The notes below the pieces were generated by a model. The model was given only the letters and a program-made list of their open reading frames with translations, was not told the DNA's origin and did not search any database. A DNA stretch of 64,000 nucleotides from an uncultured Prevotellaceae bacterium (GTDB lineage Bacteria > Bacteroidota > Bacteroidia > Bacteroidales > Bacteroidaceae), in NCBI GenBank assembly GCA_946540735.1, contig CAMNIN010000008.1, positions 30,063-94,062 of the forward strand, read 5' to 3'. A program made the position numbers and the translations under genes. Below, in pieces: positions 17,567 through 26,905 of the stretch (positions are counted from its first letter, which is position 1; each line of letters begins with the position of its first letter).

Positions 17567-19306
17567 TCAATTTTCAATCTCTAAGATGATGTTCACAATC
17601 CGCATCACGTCGGTGACGGTGATGTTCTCGTCGTTGTTCAGGTCGGCGAACTGGATGTGGAAGGCAGGATTCTCCTGGCCCAGGATATAGCCCACGGTGA
17701 GCATGATGTCGGTCACGTTGATTTTGCCGTCGACGTTCACGTCGCCCATCCTGCCGGTGATGCCGAGGGTGAAGTAGCCGCTGCACCAGAGGAACGGCGG
17801 GGTATACGGGTCGACATCCTCTCCGAAGTCAAATCCGTCGGGTGCTACGAGCAAGCAGGGTTTCTCGGCGGTGCCCACGCCTGGGCAGGCCTTTATGTCA
17901 AGTAACTCCATCGACCTCCCGACGGAAAGTTGTGTCAAGCTGGAGCAGTTTTGGAGCATATAATGGCTATAAGTCACAGCATTCATATTGAAATGGCTGA
18001 GGTCGAGCGACGTTAGTCCTGTGCAATCACTCATCATATACATCACATCTGTTACTCGCCACGTGTTCCATTTTGTCATGTCAAGGGATGTAAGACCCTT
18101 GCAGCCATTGAACATATAGCCCATGTCGGTGACGTGAGACACGTCCCATTTACTTACATCAATGGTGGTGAGTTGACTACAGTTGTTGAACATGCCGTAC
18201 ATGCTACCAACTCCTGAAACGTCCCAGTCGCTTACATTAAGGTCTGTGAGGCTCCTACACCCACTGAACATGCTGGTCATATCTGTCATTGAGTTAGTTT
18301 TCCACGTCTTCACGTCGAGTGTCCTGACTTTGTAGCAGTTGGAAAACATCGCTTTGGCGTTAGTCACGGCAGACACGTCCCATCCGCTCACATCAAGTTC
18401 GGTTACAGATCGGCAATCCGCAAACATGTTGGTGGTGCTGGTGAACAAGTCAGTTTTCCAATTACTCACGTCAAGAGACCTGACGCTGCGGCAGTTGTTG
18501 AAAGCATCATTGGCCACGCTGATATGTGACGTTTCCCAGTTGCTCACATCAATAGTTGGAAGACTGGTGCACGACCAGAACATATAGCCAATGTTCACTA
18601 AGGTGTTGGTCCTCCATTTGCTCACATCAATAGAGGCAAGTAGCTTGCAGTTGTAGAACATCATTGACATCGTGCCGACTTGCGAGACATCCCACTGGCT
18701 CACATCCACCGTGGTGAGGGCACTGCATCCAAAGAACATGCCTGTGAGATACTGCACCTTGCCAGTATTGAAATTACCGATGGCGGCATTTTCGAGACCT
18801 GTGCAGAGATAAAACATATAGGACATGTCATCCACATTGCTGGTGTCGAAATGGTTGAGATTGATAGAGGTAATCCCGGTACAGTTGTAGAACATGCCCC
18901 TCATGGTGACTGCCTTGCTGGTGTTGAGATGGCTGACATCGATATCGGTGAGCAGTTTGCATTTGCTGAACATGTAGGCCATCGAGTCCATCTCCGAAGT
19001 GTTGAAATGGCCCATGCCTGTGATGGAGGTGAGCTTGGTCATGCTGTCAAACCAGTAGTTGCCGTTTGTCGGTCTTGCTTCAGCGAAAGAGGAATCAAAG
19101 ACCACTTTTCTCACCGAAGAAGCCTTAGCGTGCCACTTGGGATACTCATCCGTTCGGTCAAGAGAGTATTTGGTACCAGTGTGTGACGCTTGACTGTCGT
19201 CACAATAGAAGGTGAGTGTGCCATTGGATAACACGGCATATGGAGTGCCTGCATGTGCGCCAAGAAAGACGGTGAGCAAGATTGTCAAAAGTATGTTTTT
19301 GTACAT
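17567..19306 (-). CDS. DUF285-type BspA-family LRR surface protein with C-terminal dockerin-like module (paralogue of 7258)
   Basis: MYKNILLTILLTVFLGAHAG signal peptide; tandem MFxxCxxLxxIDVSxWxTS repeats; tail nearly identical to the 7258 gene. Confidence 0.87.
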   Translation of the reverse strand: MYKNILLTILLTVFLGAHAGTPYAVLSNGTLTFYCDDSQASHTGTKYSLDRTDEYPKWHAKASSVRKVVFDSSFAEARPTNGNYWFDSMTKLTSITGMGHFNTSEMDSMAYMFSKCKLLTDIDVSHLNTSKAVTMRGMFYNCTGITSINLNHFDTSNVDDMSYMFYLCTGLENAAIGNFNTGKVQYLTGMFFGCSALTTVDVSQWDVSQVGTMSMMFYNCKLLASIDVSKWRTNTLVNIGYMFWSCTSLPTIDVSNWETSHISVANDAFNNCRSVRSLDVSNWKTDLFTSTTNMFADCRSVTELDVSGWDVSAVTNAKAMFSNCYKVRTLDVKTWKTNSMTDMTSMFSGCRSLTDLNVSDWDVSGVGSMYGMFNNCSQLTTIDVSKWDVSHVTDMGYMFNGCKGLTSLDMTKWNTWRVTDVMYMMSDCTGLTSLDLSHFNMNAVTYSHYMLQNCSSLTQLSVGRSMELLDIKACPGVGTAEKPCLLVAPDGFDFGEDVDPYTPPFLWCSGYFTLGITGRMGDVNVDGKINVTDIMLTVGYILGQENPAFHIQFADLNNDENITVTDVMRIVNIILEIEN

Positions 19307-19364
19307 ATCAATATAGTTGTGGTCTTTATGGTTCTTTCGGTTTATAGAAGGAGTGGGCATAATG

Positions 19365-19401
19365 TGGGGCGCACCTTGACCCTCAGGTCCGATGCGCCCC
19401 A
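19365..19401. terminator. Hairpin between small ORF and DUF285 gene
   Basis: TGGGGCGCA...TGCGCCCCA 9-bp arms with an inner GACC/GGTC stem; no clear T-tract. Confidence 0.5.
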
Positions 19402-19450
19402 GACAATATGAAAGGATATCATTTATCCTATCTATGCCATTAAGAGTTGT

Positions 19451-19630
19451 TTAGTCATCCCAGAGACTGGTTGGGGTTTCCGTGACAGGTTCATTCTCAT
19501 CGAACAACTTGTTTTCGTTGCCCATAGGGGTTACCTCTCCATTATTGTCCGATGGTCCCTCAACGATGGTCTGGCAGAACTTCTCAGTGAAGACCACCTC
19601 CACCTCTGGTGCTTGATACATCTTTTTCAT
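19451..19630 (-). CDS. 59-aa small protein MKKMYQAPEVEVVFTEKFCQTIVEGPSDNNGEVTPMGNENKLFDENEPVTETPTSLWDD
   Basis: Read by hand on the minus strand; same length, N-terminal MKxxYQxPE and C-terminal LWDD as 6973-7152, same neighbours. Confidence 0.8.
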   Translation of the reverse strand: MKKMYQAPEVEVVFTEKFCQTIVEGPSDNNGEVTPMGNENKLFDENEPVTETPTSLWDD

Positions 19631-19650
19631 TGTCTATACTTTCTTTTCAA

Positions 19651-22566
19651 TTATTTGATGATCACTTTCTTTCCGTTCTGGATGTAGATGCCCTTTGTGG
19701 GGTTGGTCACCTTCATACCAGAGAGGCTGAAGATATCATCCACTTTGTTCTCAGGAACCACAAGTTTCACGATACCATCGGTATCCTCAAGTTCGCCAAG
19801 ATAGCTGATAGCACCCGGTGTGTTGAACTTGTCAGCGCGGGTTCCCCATCCGTCGGCCATGTTGTTCCAAGTATTGGGATTATCCCACCATCCATGGACG
19901 CCGCCACGGGGATCATAAAGGTCGCCTGATGACTTATACTCCTTGTAATAGTCAGGATCTTCCTTCACGATGCACTCTGCGCCTTGGGCGGCATCAAACT
20001 CACTGGCAGAGAGATGAAGATAGGCATAGCCCTCAGTGTAGGTACCAGGAAGGATGCGGAAGAATCCGGCATAGTTCTCGACAGCGGCATCGAATTCGAA
20101 CTTCTTATGCAGGTTGGTGGTTTCAGACATTCGGCTAAGACCGAAGTTACGCCATTTCACAGGGCTGCTCTTATAAGGCTCATAAGGATAGACAGTCAGC
20201 AGGTTAGTCGTTTTGAAAGTCTGATTACCACCCTCTTCCACGGTGCGGATGCTGGCTTTCTCAATAATCGGCATGAGATAGTTCTTGAACTCATCCTGGT
20301 CGTTCTCGGAAAGCATATCCCAGTAGTCGCGGCGCAGAGGCTGTCCCTGTCCGGGAGCGAAGGCTGTGGTAGACATACTGACAACATACTTGCCATCAGC
20401 GGTCTTGGAGTTGGGCTGTCCGAAGAGGATCACACCGGTCTGAGCGGGAATCACGAGGAGGCGCTTGAGGGTCAGCTCATAGTTGGTGCCTTTTTTCTCT
20501 ACTTTGTTGACGATGTATGCACGGAGTCCGTCGGGCACGATATGTGCGTAGTCAGCATCGCTGTAGGTGCGGAGGATCAGCGGGAGCTCATCAGGATCCT
20601 CGGTCTCGTAAGTGGGATCGGGATCTTTGGGGTCAGTGCTGGTGGCTCCGGTGTTGACGAACTCATACCAGCCATAGCCGGATTCATGGTTCTGTGCATT
20701 CTGGTAGTGTTCGGTCAGCCATTTCTGGAACAATCCCGGGTCTCCTGCAATCTCGTTGGTCAGATAGTGGTCGAGGTTGGTGTAGTGTCTCTCATGTCCC
20801 TCGGGGAAGTGGAGGGTAGCTCCTTTTCGGTCAGGATTACCTTGAGAGAACGTGATGTTGTGGTCGAAAGCCCAGTTCTCACACATGATATCAGTCGTGG
20901 TATTCACGTAAACATCGGTAAGGACGGTCTGGTGGTTGAATGCCTCGGTCTTGACGACGGTGGCGGCATGGTTGCAGTCAGGATATTTGGTCTTGTCAAT
21001 CTCCTCGAAGACCACTTTCTGGATGGTGCCGGGGTCAGAGCAGGCGAAGGCCTGTTTTCCAACTTCCTCGATAGAAGCGGGCAGCACAACTTCTGTCAGC
21101 TGGGCATCCATGAATGCCTGCTCACCAATCTTGGTCACATTGTTGGAGAATGTGACGGATTTCAAATTTGAATATAACGAACCATTTACAGGATCAATCT
21201 TGAATGCTTTCTCGCCGATGGTCAGCGGGTTGGTGAGATTGCAGTCATCATCGTAAACGGCCTCGCCGGTGAAGATGGCCTCCTCGAGGGCATAGCAATT
21301 GAAGAAGCACTCGTCACCTACATGGCGCAGGTTTGGAGGCAGGGTGATCTTTTTCAGGTCAACAAGCCAGGTGAAGGTGCGGTTGGTGTTGGAGATGCCA
21401 TCGGGCACGGTCTCGCCGAAGTGCGCCTCACCATCGTATGCGAAGTGATCAATACCATAGAAATAGCCGAAGTCGAGTTCTGTGATATGGGAAGAGGCGA
21501 ACACCTGATTGGCGAAGAATTTCAGCGTATTGTTTTTGCCATCGGCTTCACGTAAAGGAAGATAGACGGTATTGAGGCTGTTATTTTTCACATTATCCAT
21601 GTTGAATGCAGCAGCGTCCACCTTGACGAGGTCGCGGATGCGCAGGTCTACCACGGTGAATTTTTGGCATCCGTGGAATGCATCAAGTCCAATCACCTTT
21701 ACTGTCTGCGGGAAGGTAACATTGTTCAATTTGTTGCAACCTTTGAAGGCTTTGTTGCCAACCCACTCCAGCTCGTCACCGAATGTCACATTCTCCAAAG
21801 CAGTAAAGCCCTCGCAGATTCCCGCAGGAATAGCGGTGAACGTGGAATTATTGGGGAATGAAAGGCCGTTAATCTTTTCCATGAATTTGTCAAGATTGAA
21901 GGGCGTAGTGTCAGGAGTATAGGTGTAGCTATAGGAATAGGTGTTGTTACCATTGTCTGTCACAGTAGCGTTGCTGGGAAGCTCCTTGCCATTCTCGTCG
22001 AGATAAACAGAGGAAACAACAAGTTTGTTCCAAGAAGCGACTCCTCCATTGCCATCATCAGCATAAAAGTCATCACCGACCTGATGAACAGTTCCTGTGT
22101 ATTCACCGCCCCAGGAATTTTCGTATTTTGTAGACCCTGTTGCAGTACCCGTCACAGTCACCTGTTCAGGATTGTTGGGGTCTGGCAGATAGATGAAATT
22201 GGTGCTTGTCCAGTCGGTATTACCCTCACCAGTGTACTTGACATAGGACATCATCTTGTCGCAACCGCTCAGGTCGAGGTAGACCTTCTTTTCTTCTGTG
22301 ACGCATATTTCAAAAATTTTGTCAACCGCCTTGCCTGCTTCCAGGTCTTTGTTGGACCAGTCGCCATCGAGCACAATCTTCGTTGCCTCACGCATGTTAG
22401 TCGTGATTAGCTCATTCCAGTTCTGATTCTGGTCATTGGCATTACCATCATCCTCATACCTGACAGTGAGGGTTTTTGTACCCGAATCATAATTAGCTGT
22501 GTAGGAAGCCCATCCACATAGGGCCACCCCCAGCAATAATAGTGATGTAAATAGTTTTTTCATCAT
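19651..22566 (-). CDS. BspA-like leucine-rich repeat (LRR_5) surface protein (paralogue of 3498)
   Basis: MMKKLFTSLLLLGVALCGWA; VKVDAAAFNM, FANQVFASSHITELDF, LTIGEKAF; C-terminal FSLSGMKVTNPTKGIYIQNGKKVIIK. Confidence 0.87.
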   Translation of the reverse strand: MMKKLFTSLLLLGVALCGWASYTANYDSGTKTLTVRYEDDGNANDQNQNWNELITTNMREATKIVLDGDWSNKDLEAGKAVDKIFEICVTEEKKVYLDLSGCDKMMSYVKYTGEGNTDWTSTNFIYLPDPNNPEQVTVTGTATGSTKYENSWGGEYTGTVHQVGDDFYADDGNGGVASWNKLVVSSVYLDENGKELPSNATVTDNGNNTYSYSYTYTPDTTPFNLDKFMEKINGLSFPNNSTFTAIPAGICEGFTALENVTFGDELEWVGNKAFKGCNKLNNVTFPQTVKVIGLDAFHGCQKFTVVDLRIRDLVKVDAAAFNMDNVKNNSLNTVYLPLREADGKNNTLKFFANQVFASSHITELDFGYFYGIDHFAYDGEAHFGETVPDGISNTNRTFTWLVDLKKITLPPNLRHVGDECFFNCYALEEAIFTGEAVYDDDCNLTNPLTIGEKAFKIDPVNGSLYSNLKSVTFSNNVTKIGEQAFMDAQLTEVVLPASIEEVGKQAFACSDPGTIQKVVFEEIDKTKYPDCNHAATVVKTEAFNHQTVLTDVYVNTTTDIMCENWAFDHNITFSQGNPDRKGATLHFPEGHERHYTNLDHYLTNEIAGDPGLFQKWLTEHYQNAQNHESGYGWYEFVNTGATSTDPKDPDPTYETEDPDELPLILRTYSDADYAHIVPDGLRAYIVNKVEKKGTNYELTLKRLLVIPAQTGVILFGQPNSKTADGKYVVSMSTTAFAPGQGQPLRRDYWDMLSENDQDEFKNYLMPIIEKASIRTVEEGGNQTFKTTNLLTVYPYEPYKSSPVKWRNFGLSRMSETTNLHKKFEFDAAVENYAGFFRILPGTYTEGYAYLHLSASEFDAAQGAECIVKEDPDYYKEYKSSGDLYDPRGGVHGWWDNPNTWNNMADGWGTRADKFNTPGAISYLGELEDTDGIVKLVVPENKVDDIFSLSGMKVTNPTKGIYIQNGKKVIIK

Positions 22567-22619
22567 TGATTTGAATTAATTTTATTGTACTTATTAGAAT
22601 TATCCAATAATAATTATTG

Positions 22620-22636
22620 ATATTGGCCGCCAATAT
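22620..22636. promoter_or_regulatory. Palindrome ATATTGGC-C-GCCAATAT in leader of the 19651 gene
   Basis: Counterpart of 3335-3355; G-C pair replaced by A-T pair symmetrically. Confidence 0.65.
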
Positions 22637-22779
22637 GCAGAAAAATGAAAGATTCCTGTATAAATATTCATAACGGTCAGTGCTTCAATTCTTTACTGCC
22701 GCATCCTGTGATTTCTTGAATTTGGCGGGAGAAATAGAATGTTCTTTACGACGTCATGAATTTTTTGAATAATTGTACC

Positions 22780-22791
22780 ATAAATGGCACC
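22780..22791 (+). repeat. 12-bp direct repeat ATAAATGGCACC, left of integrase
   Basis: Identical 12-mer at 24283-24294. Confidence 0.65.
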
Positions 22792-22862
22792 GCCATTCGG
22801 AGATTTGTGGTATTTTTGTCCCGCCAACCAACAAAAATTATACAATTATTTAACTACGAGTA

Positions 22863-24269
22863 TTGATGATGAAAGTTCAAAGCGCTGTTATCAGATTGGT
22901 CTTGCGGACAAACAAGACGCTGGCCAATGGAATGCACCCTATCATGCTGAGGGTGAGTTTCGGTTATATGAAAGAACGGTCGACTGGCTACTGCTGCAGT
23001 GCCAGTGACTGGGACAAGAAAGCTGAACTGGTGAAAGCCGGGTTCCCACATGCCGTGGAGATCAACAAGATCATCACGGACTTCAAAAACAAAATCATCG
23101 CACGGAGGTTTCAGTTTGAACTGATGGGGAAGAAGTACACCCCGGAGATGCTGCTCGATGACAACCGCCTGGAATTCAGTGCGCAGTCGCATGTCTACAA
23201 GGACATCATGGAGCGGATGATCAGCGAGAAGCAGCTCGACAAAAGCACTATCGCACACTACAACTACTCCTACAACAGGCTGGCGGTTTTTCTGGGTACG
23301 GAGCACTTCCTGGTCAATGACCTGACGGAGCACCGCATGCTGCGCTTCATCAAAGGGATGCTGGAGGAGGTGAGCGAGGGAACGGTGCACACCACCTGCG
23401 CCAAAATCGCCGCCGTGTGCAACTATGCCGTGTCGTTAGGACTGTTGCCGGCAGAGGACTATTGCTTCAACAAACTGAAATACGCCAAACTGGCCAAGAA
23501 GGCCAACCGGAAAGCGTATGTGGACAAGGACAACATGCTGCGTATCAGGGATTACTACCTCAGGCTGATGACCACTGGCGACGAGGAGCACTGGACTTTC
23601 CGGCCAGGGGCAGAGAAGCGGCTGCTCAACCGGCACTCCCTGGAGTTCGCTGTCTGCTTCTGGCTCGCGATGTTCAAACTCAATGGGAGCGCCCCCATCG
23701 ACGTGGCACTGCTCAAGGAGGAGAACCTGGAAATCAGGCATTTCACCGATGCCAACGGACACAGCGACAGGTACTATTGCTTCGATTTCAAAAGAGCGAA
23801 GACGGGGATCGACGTAAGGCCAAGGATTGTCTGCGACCGGCTGGCAAGGGCTATCTTCGAGCCTTTCCTGCAGACTTGCCACCTGCGCGACGGGTATATC
23901 TTCCCGATCATCCAGAACAACAAGCACTCGCTGCGCCACCAGCCCACCTACGAGGGACAGAAGAGGGCCGTGCAGCACATCGCACACGCCACATCGGTGA
24001 AAATGAAGCAGGTGTGCGGGGAAATCAACAGCGTGACAGAGGATTACAACCGGCGGACAGGGCAGCACCTGCCGCTCATCGACGTGGCGAGTCTCTCCTG
24101 CTACAACATGAGACACTCGTTTGCGATGGCATACCTGTCATCGCCGGGAGCCAACGTCAATTCGCTGGCCAGTCTGATGGCAAGGAGTCCCAACAGCATC
24201 GGGGTCTACATCACCCAGCTCAACAAAGACCACGACCTCATCGAGTCGGTGGCCAGAATCGGCATTTGA
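22863..24269 (+). CDS. Tyrosine recombinase / site-specific integrase (divergent)
   Basis: N-terminal Arm-like domain; SAM-like middle; C-terminal YNMRHSFAMAYLSSPGANVNSLASLMARSPNSIGVYI corresponds to the HxxR...Y region, with several canonical residues substituted. Confidence 0.82.
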   Translation: MMMKVQSAVIRLVLRTNKTLANGMHPIMLRVSFGYMKERSTGYCCSASDWDKKAELVKAGFPHAVEINKIITDFKNKIIARRFQFELMGKKYTPEMLLDDNRLEFSAQSHVYKDIMERMISEKQLDKSTIAHYNYSYNRLAVFLGTEHFLVNDLTEHRMLRFIKGMLEEVSEGTVHTTCAKIAAVCNYAVSLGLLPAEDYCFNKLKYAKLAKKANRKAYVDKDNMLRIRDYYLRLMTTGDEEHWTFRPGAEKRLLNRHSLEFAVCFWLAMFKLNGSAPIDVALLKEENLEIRHFTDANGHSDRYYCFDFKRAKTGIDVRPRIVCDRLARAIFEPFLQTCHLRDGYIFPIIQNNKHSLRHQPTYEGQKRAVQHIAHATSVKMKQVCGEINSVTEDYNRRTGQHLPLIDVASLSCYNMRHSFAMAYLSSPGANVNSLASLMARSPNSIGVYITQLNKDHDLIESVARIGI

Positions 24270-24282
24270 ATCCCCCAAAGTG

Positions 24283-24294
24283 ATAAATGGCACC
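24283..24294 (+). repeat. 12-bp direct repeat ATAAATGGCACC, right of integrase
   Basis: Identical to 22780-22791. Confidence 0.65.
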
Positions 24295-24488
24295 ATCAGT
24301 GGCACCAGCCGGATCCTGACTTCCTCGCCAGAATCACCCACCCGGGTGGCGCCGCCTCATAGCAGGAACCCCAAATCCATTTGCGGAAATCCACACGGAA
24401 TAAGGCTTTTTCCGTGGTGAATCACCGGCAGTAAGGGGTTTTAACATAAATTAAGGCTCCGGCGGCTTTGTTTTATGCCTTTTCTCCT

Positions 24489-24496
24489 TATTTTTG
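24489..24496 (+). promoter_or_regulatory. -7 element TAttTTTG
   Basis: TAnnTTTG match upstream of 24555. Confidence 0.45.
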
Positions 24497-24554
24497 CACT
24501 ATGTTCCAATCAGAGGAATTGTTTACTTTTTTATTCACTTAAAACGTTAATCAA

Positions 24555-25091
24555 ATGAGAAAACTGATTTTTGTGGCCTGCTCATTCGTTTGCGCAGCCT
24601 TGATGTTCTCCTGCACCGATAAAGGTCCGGCGATGGCTGGCAAATGGGTGTCGGACAGTAAGAATTTCGGCAATGACAGCACGGCAACCATGGTGTTCAC
24701 CATGCAGCTCAATGAGGACAGCACCCTCGCTCTCGATGTCGACGCTGTGATGGATTCGCAGGAGTCGGAGGCCAAGATCCACATGCCGTTCAACTTCGGA
24801 TTCAAGGGCACCTGGAGCCTCAATGAAGACAAGCTCACCTGGCATCCCACGGATTCCACGTCGTACGCCAAGCTGAATGTGGACAGCATGAAGATCACTT
24901 TCGAGAAAGAAGAAATGCAGATGTTTGCCGATAAGATCACCAAGTCGATGAAGGAGAATTTCGACAAGGAGATCGGCAAGGAGATGCTGGGCAAGGTGGC
25001 CAAGGAGGAGACGATGAAATATGTGCTCGACGGTGACAACCTGACGCTCTTCATCGATACCGACACGCTGCTGCTGCACCGGTCGAAATAA
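24555..25091 (+). CDS. Hypothetical lipoprotein
   Basis: MRKLIFVACSFVCAALMFSC lipobox. Confidence 0.8.
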   Translation: MRKLIFVACSFVCAALMFSCTDKGPAMAGKWVSDSKNFGNDSTATMVFTMQLNEDSTLALDVDAVMDSQESEAKIHMPFNFGFKGTWSLNEDKLTWHPTDSTSYAKLNVDSMKITFEKEEMQMFADKITKSMKENFDKEIGKEMLGKVAKEETMKYVLDGDNLTLFIDTDTLLLHRSK

Positions 25092-25109
25092 GCATACACT
25101 TGAAATCCT

Positions 25110-25736
25110 TTGCCGATGAGGTCAATACGATATGGGCTGCTGGTGGCTGTCGTCGCATGTCTGACGGGATGTGCGTCGCACCGTGATGCCGTGCCGGAGA
25201 ATTTCTCCTTCAAGTTCGCCGACAACAACCCGCATCAGCTCAGCGCGGCAGGGAAATACGGGATAGAGCCGCTGGAGGACCGCTCGCAACTGCGTAAGGC
25301 GGTGCGCAAGAACAGGCTCAGGCATATCGAGGATTGCCGTTACTATGCGGTGGACCCGCTGACGCATTCCGTACCGTATCTCACCAAGGACGCCGCCAAG
25401 TTGCTCAAGGACATCGGCAAAGGATTTCAGAAATCGATGCGCAAGCACAAGATGGGAGAGTATAAGATCATCGTCACCTCGGTCTTGCGCACCAAAGCGG
25501 ATGTGAGGAGCCTGATGAAGGTGAACAGCAATGCGGTGCCCAATTCGGCACATTGCCATGCCACCACCTTCGACATCACCTACCGCCGCTATGAATACGT
25601 GGACGGGAAGAAAGCCAACGCCAACCAGATGAAATACTTGCTCGGCGAGGTGGTAGACCGTCTCAGAAGCAAAGGCAGGTGCCTCGTGAGGTATGAGACC
25701 CAGCAGACGTGCCTGCATATCACGGTCACTAAATAA
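25110..25736 (+). CDS. DUF5715-like lipoprotein (possible M15-type peptidase fold)
   Basis: Lipobox LTGC; SVLRTKADVRSL...NSAHCHATTFDITYRRY resembles an M15-like HxxxxxxD site. Confidence 0.65.
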   Translation: MPMRSIRYGLLVAVVACLTGCASHRDAVPENFSFKFADNNPHQLSAAGKYGIEPLEDRSQLRKAVRKNRLRHIEDCRYYAVDPLTHSVPYLTKDAAKLLKDIGKGFQKSMRKHKMGEYKIIVTSVLRTKADVRSLMKVNSNAVPNSAHCHATTFDITYRRYEYVDGKKANANQMKYLLGEVVDRLRSKGRCLVRYETQQTCLHITVTK

Positions 25737-25739
25737 ATT

Positions 25740-26891
25740 TTGAAGAAGATGTTGAGAAAATGGCCTGTGGCGGCTATTCTGGCCTTGATCTTGTCCTGGC
25801 CTTGTGCGGCCTCCGCACAGTTGTCGGAACCGACAATGAAGTACAAAGTGGATTACGTGAATGAAAGCCGGCTGTTCAGAAACGGCAAGCACATCACGTT
25901 GCTCCATATCAATCTGGAGTGGCCGTCGATCCTGGGCTATTCCAGACTCCCTGCTTTGCAGGCGTTTCTCTCCAAAACGATTTTCGGTGCTGAGGCACCC
26001 ACGCTCAGGAGCGGGATGGAGGCATACTTCAAGACGCTGGGCAAGGAAATCCATGTCATGCCCGAAGAAGAAGGCCTGGAGGTGGAATACCGCACAATGG
26101 TGGTCAGGGAACTGGCCTGGGAGAAAGACCGTTTCGTGTCGCTGGTCGTGGCCAAGCAGCGCCGCATGAGCGACGAGGTGGAAGCTGACATAAGGAAGAA
26201 TATCCTCCTGACCTACGACATCGCCAAAGACAAAATCATGCGTACACCGGATATCATCAGGCGAAACTACCAGGCAGGCCGCGTCTACAGTGAAGCCCTC
26301 ATCGACCGGATCTGGACGTATATGCCCAAACAGGGTATCGAGGTGAGGGCCATCGACCTGCCTGATGAGTGCTGCCTGTTGCAAGGCAAAGTGGGTGTGG
26401 CCTTCAACATGAAGGGTAATTCCGACGGCGATATCATCGAGCACCTGGTGGTGGTGCCCTATACAGCCATGGATGGGATTTTGACGAACAAGGCTTACAA
26501 CGTGAGGAATGCCAACAACAAATTCACGCCACCGGTGAGTCCACAGCCGGAAGAGACCGTCGACGACTCACTGAAAGTGTATCTGATGGCCGATGAGATG
26601 CCCCAGTTCCAAGGTGGGGAAAAGGCTCTTGCCCAGTTTGTCTCAGGACAACTGAATTTTCCGGCCTATGAGCAGTTGATCGGTGTGGAGGGGAAGACCA
26701 TCGTGTCGTTCGTGATCGACCGCGACGGGCAGGTGACAGAACCCTCAGTGATCAGTCCTGTGTCGCCGGGTATCGACCGTGAGGCTGTCAGGGTGATCAA
26801 TGCCATGCCGAAATGGACTCCCGGCATGGACAATGGGAAGCCAGTGAGAGTGAAGGTCACGATGCCCTTGATTTTCAAGTTGGAGAGATAA
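25740..26891 (+). CDS. TonB C-terminal-domain protein (energy transducer-like)
   Basis: MPQFQGGEKALAQFVSGQLNFPAYEQLIGVEGKTIVSFVIDRDGQVTEPSV...AVRVINAMPKWTPGMDNGKPVRVKVTMPLIFKL. Confidence 0.85.
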   Translation: MKKMLRKWPVAAILALILSWPCAASAQLSEPTMKYKVDYVNESRLFRNGKHITLLHINLEWPSILGYSRLPALQAFLSKTIFGAEAPTLRSGMEAYFKTLGKEIHVMPEEEGLEVEYRTMVVRELAWEKDRFVSLVVAKQRRMSDEVEADIRKNILLTYDIAKDKIMRTPDIIRRNYQAGRVYSEALIDRIWTYMPKQGIEVRAIDLPDECCLLQGKVGVAFNMKGNSDGDIIEHLVVVPYTAMDGILTNKAYNVRNANNKFTPPVSPQPEETVDDSLKVYLMADEMPQFQGGEKALAQFVSGQLNFPAYEQLIGVEGKTIVSFVIDRDGQVTEPSVISPVSPGIDREAVRVINAMPKWTPGMDNGKPVRVKVTMPLIFKLER

Positions 26892-26905
26892 GAGGGGGGA
26901 AAGCG

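Noticed and set aside
19984-21171. 395-aa plus-strand ORF
   Set aside because: Antisense shadow of the BspA-like gene at 19651-22566, which has a signal peptide, LRR repeats and C-terminal motif.
23417-24283. 288-aa ORF in another frame of the integrase
   Set aside because: Gln/Arg/Ala-rich alternative frame over a well-supported recombinase gene.
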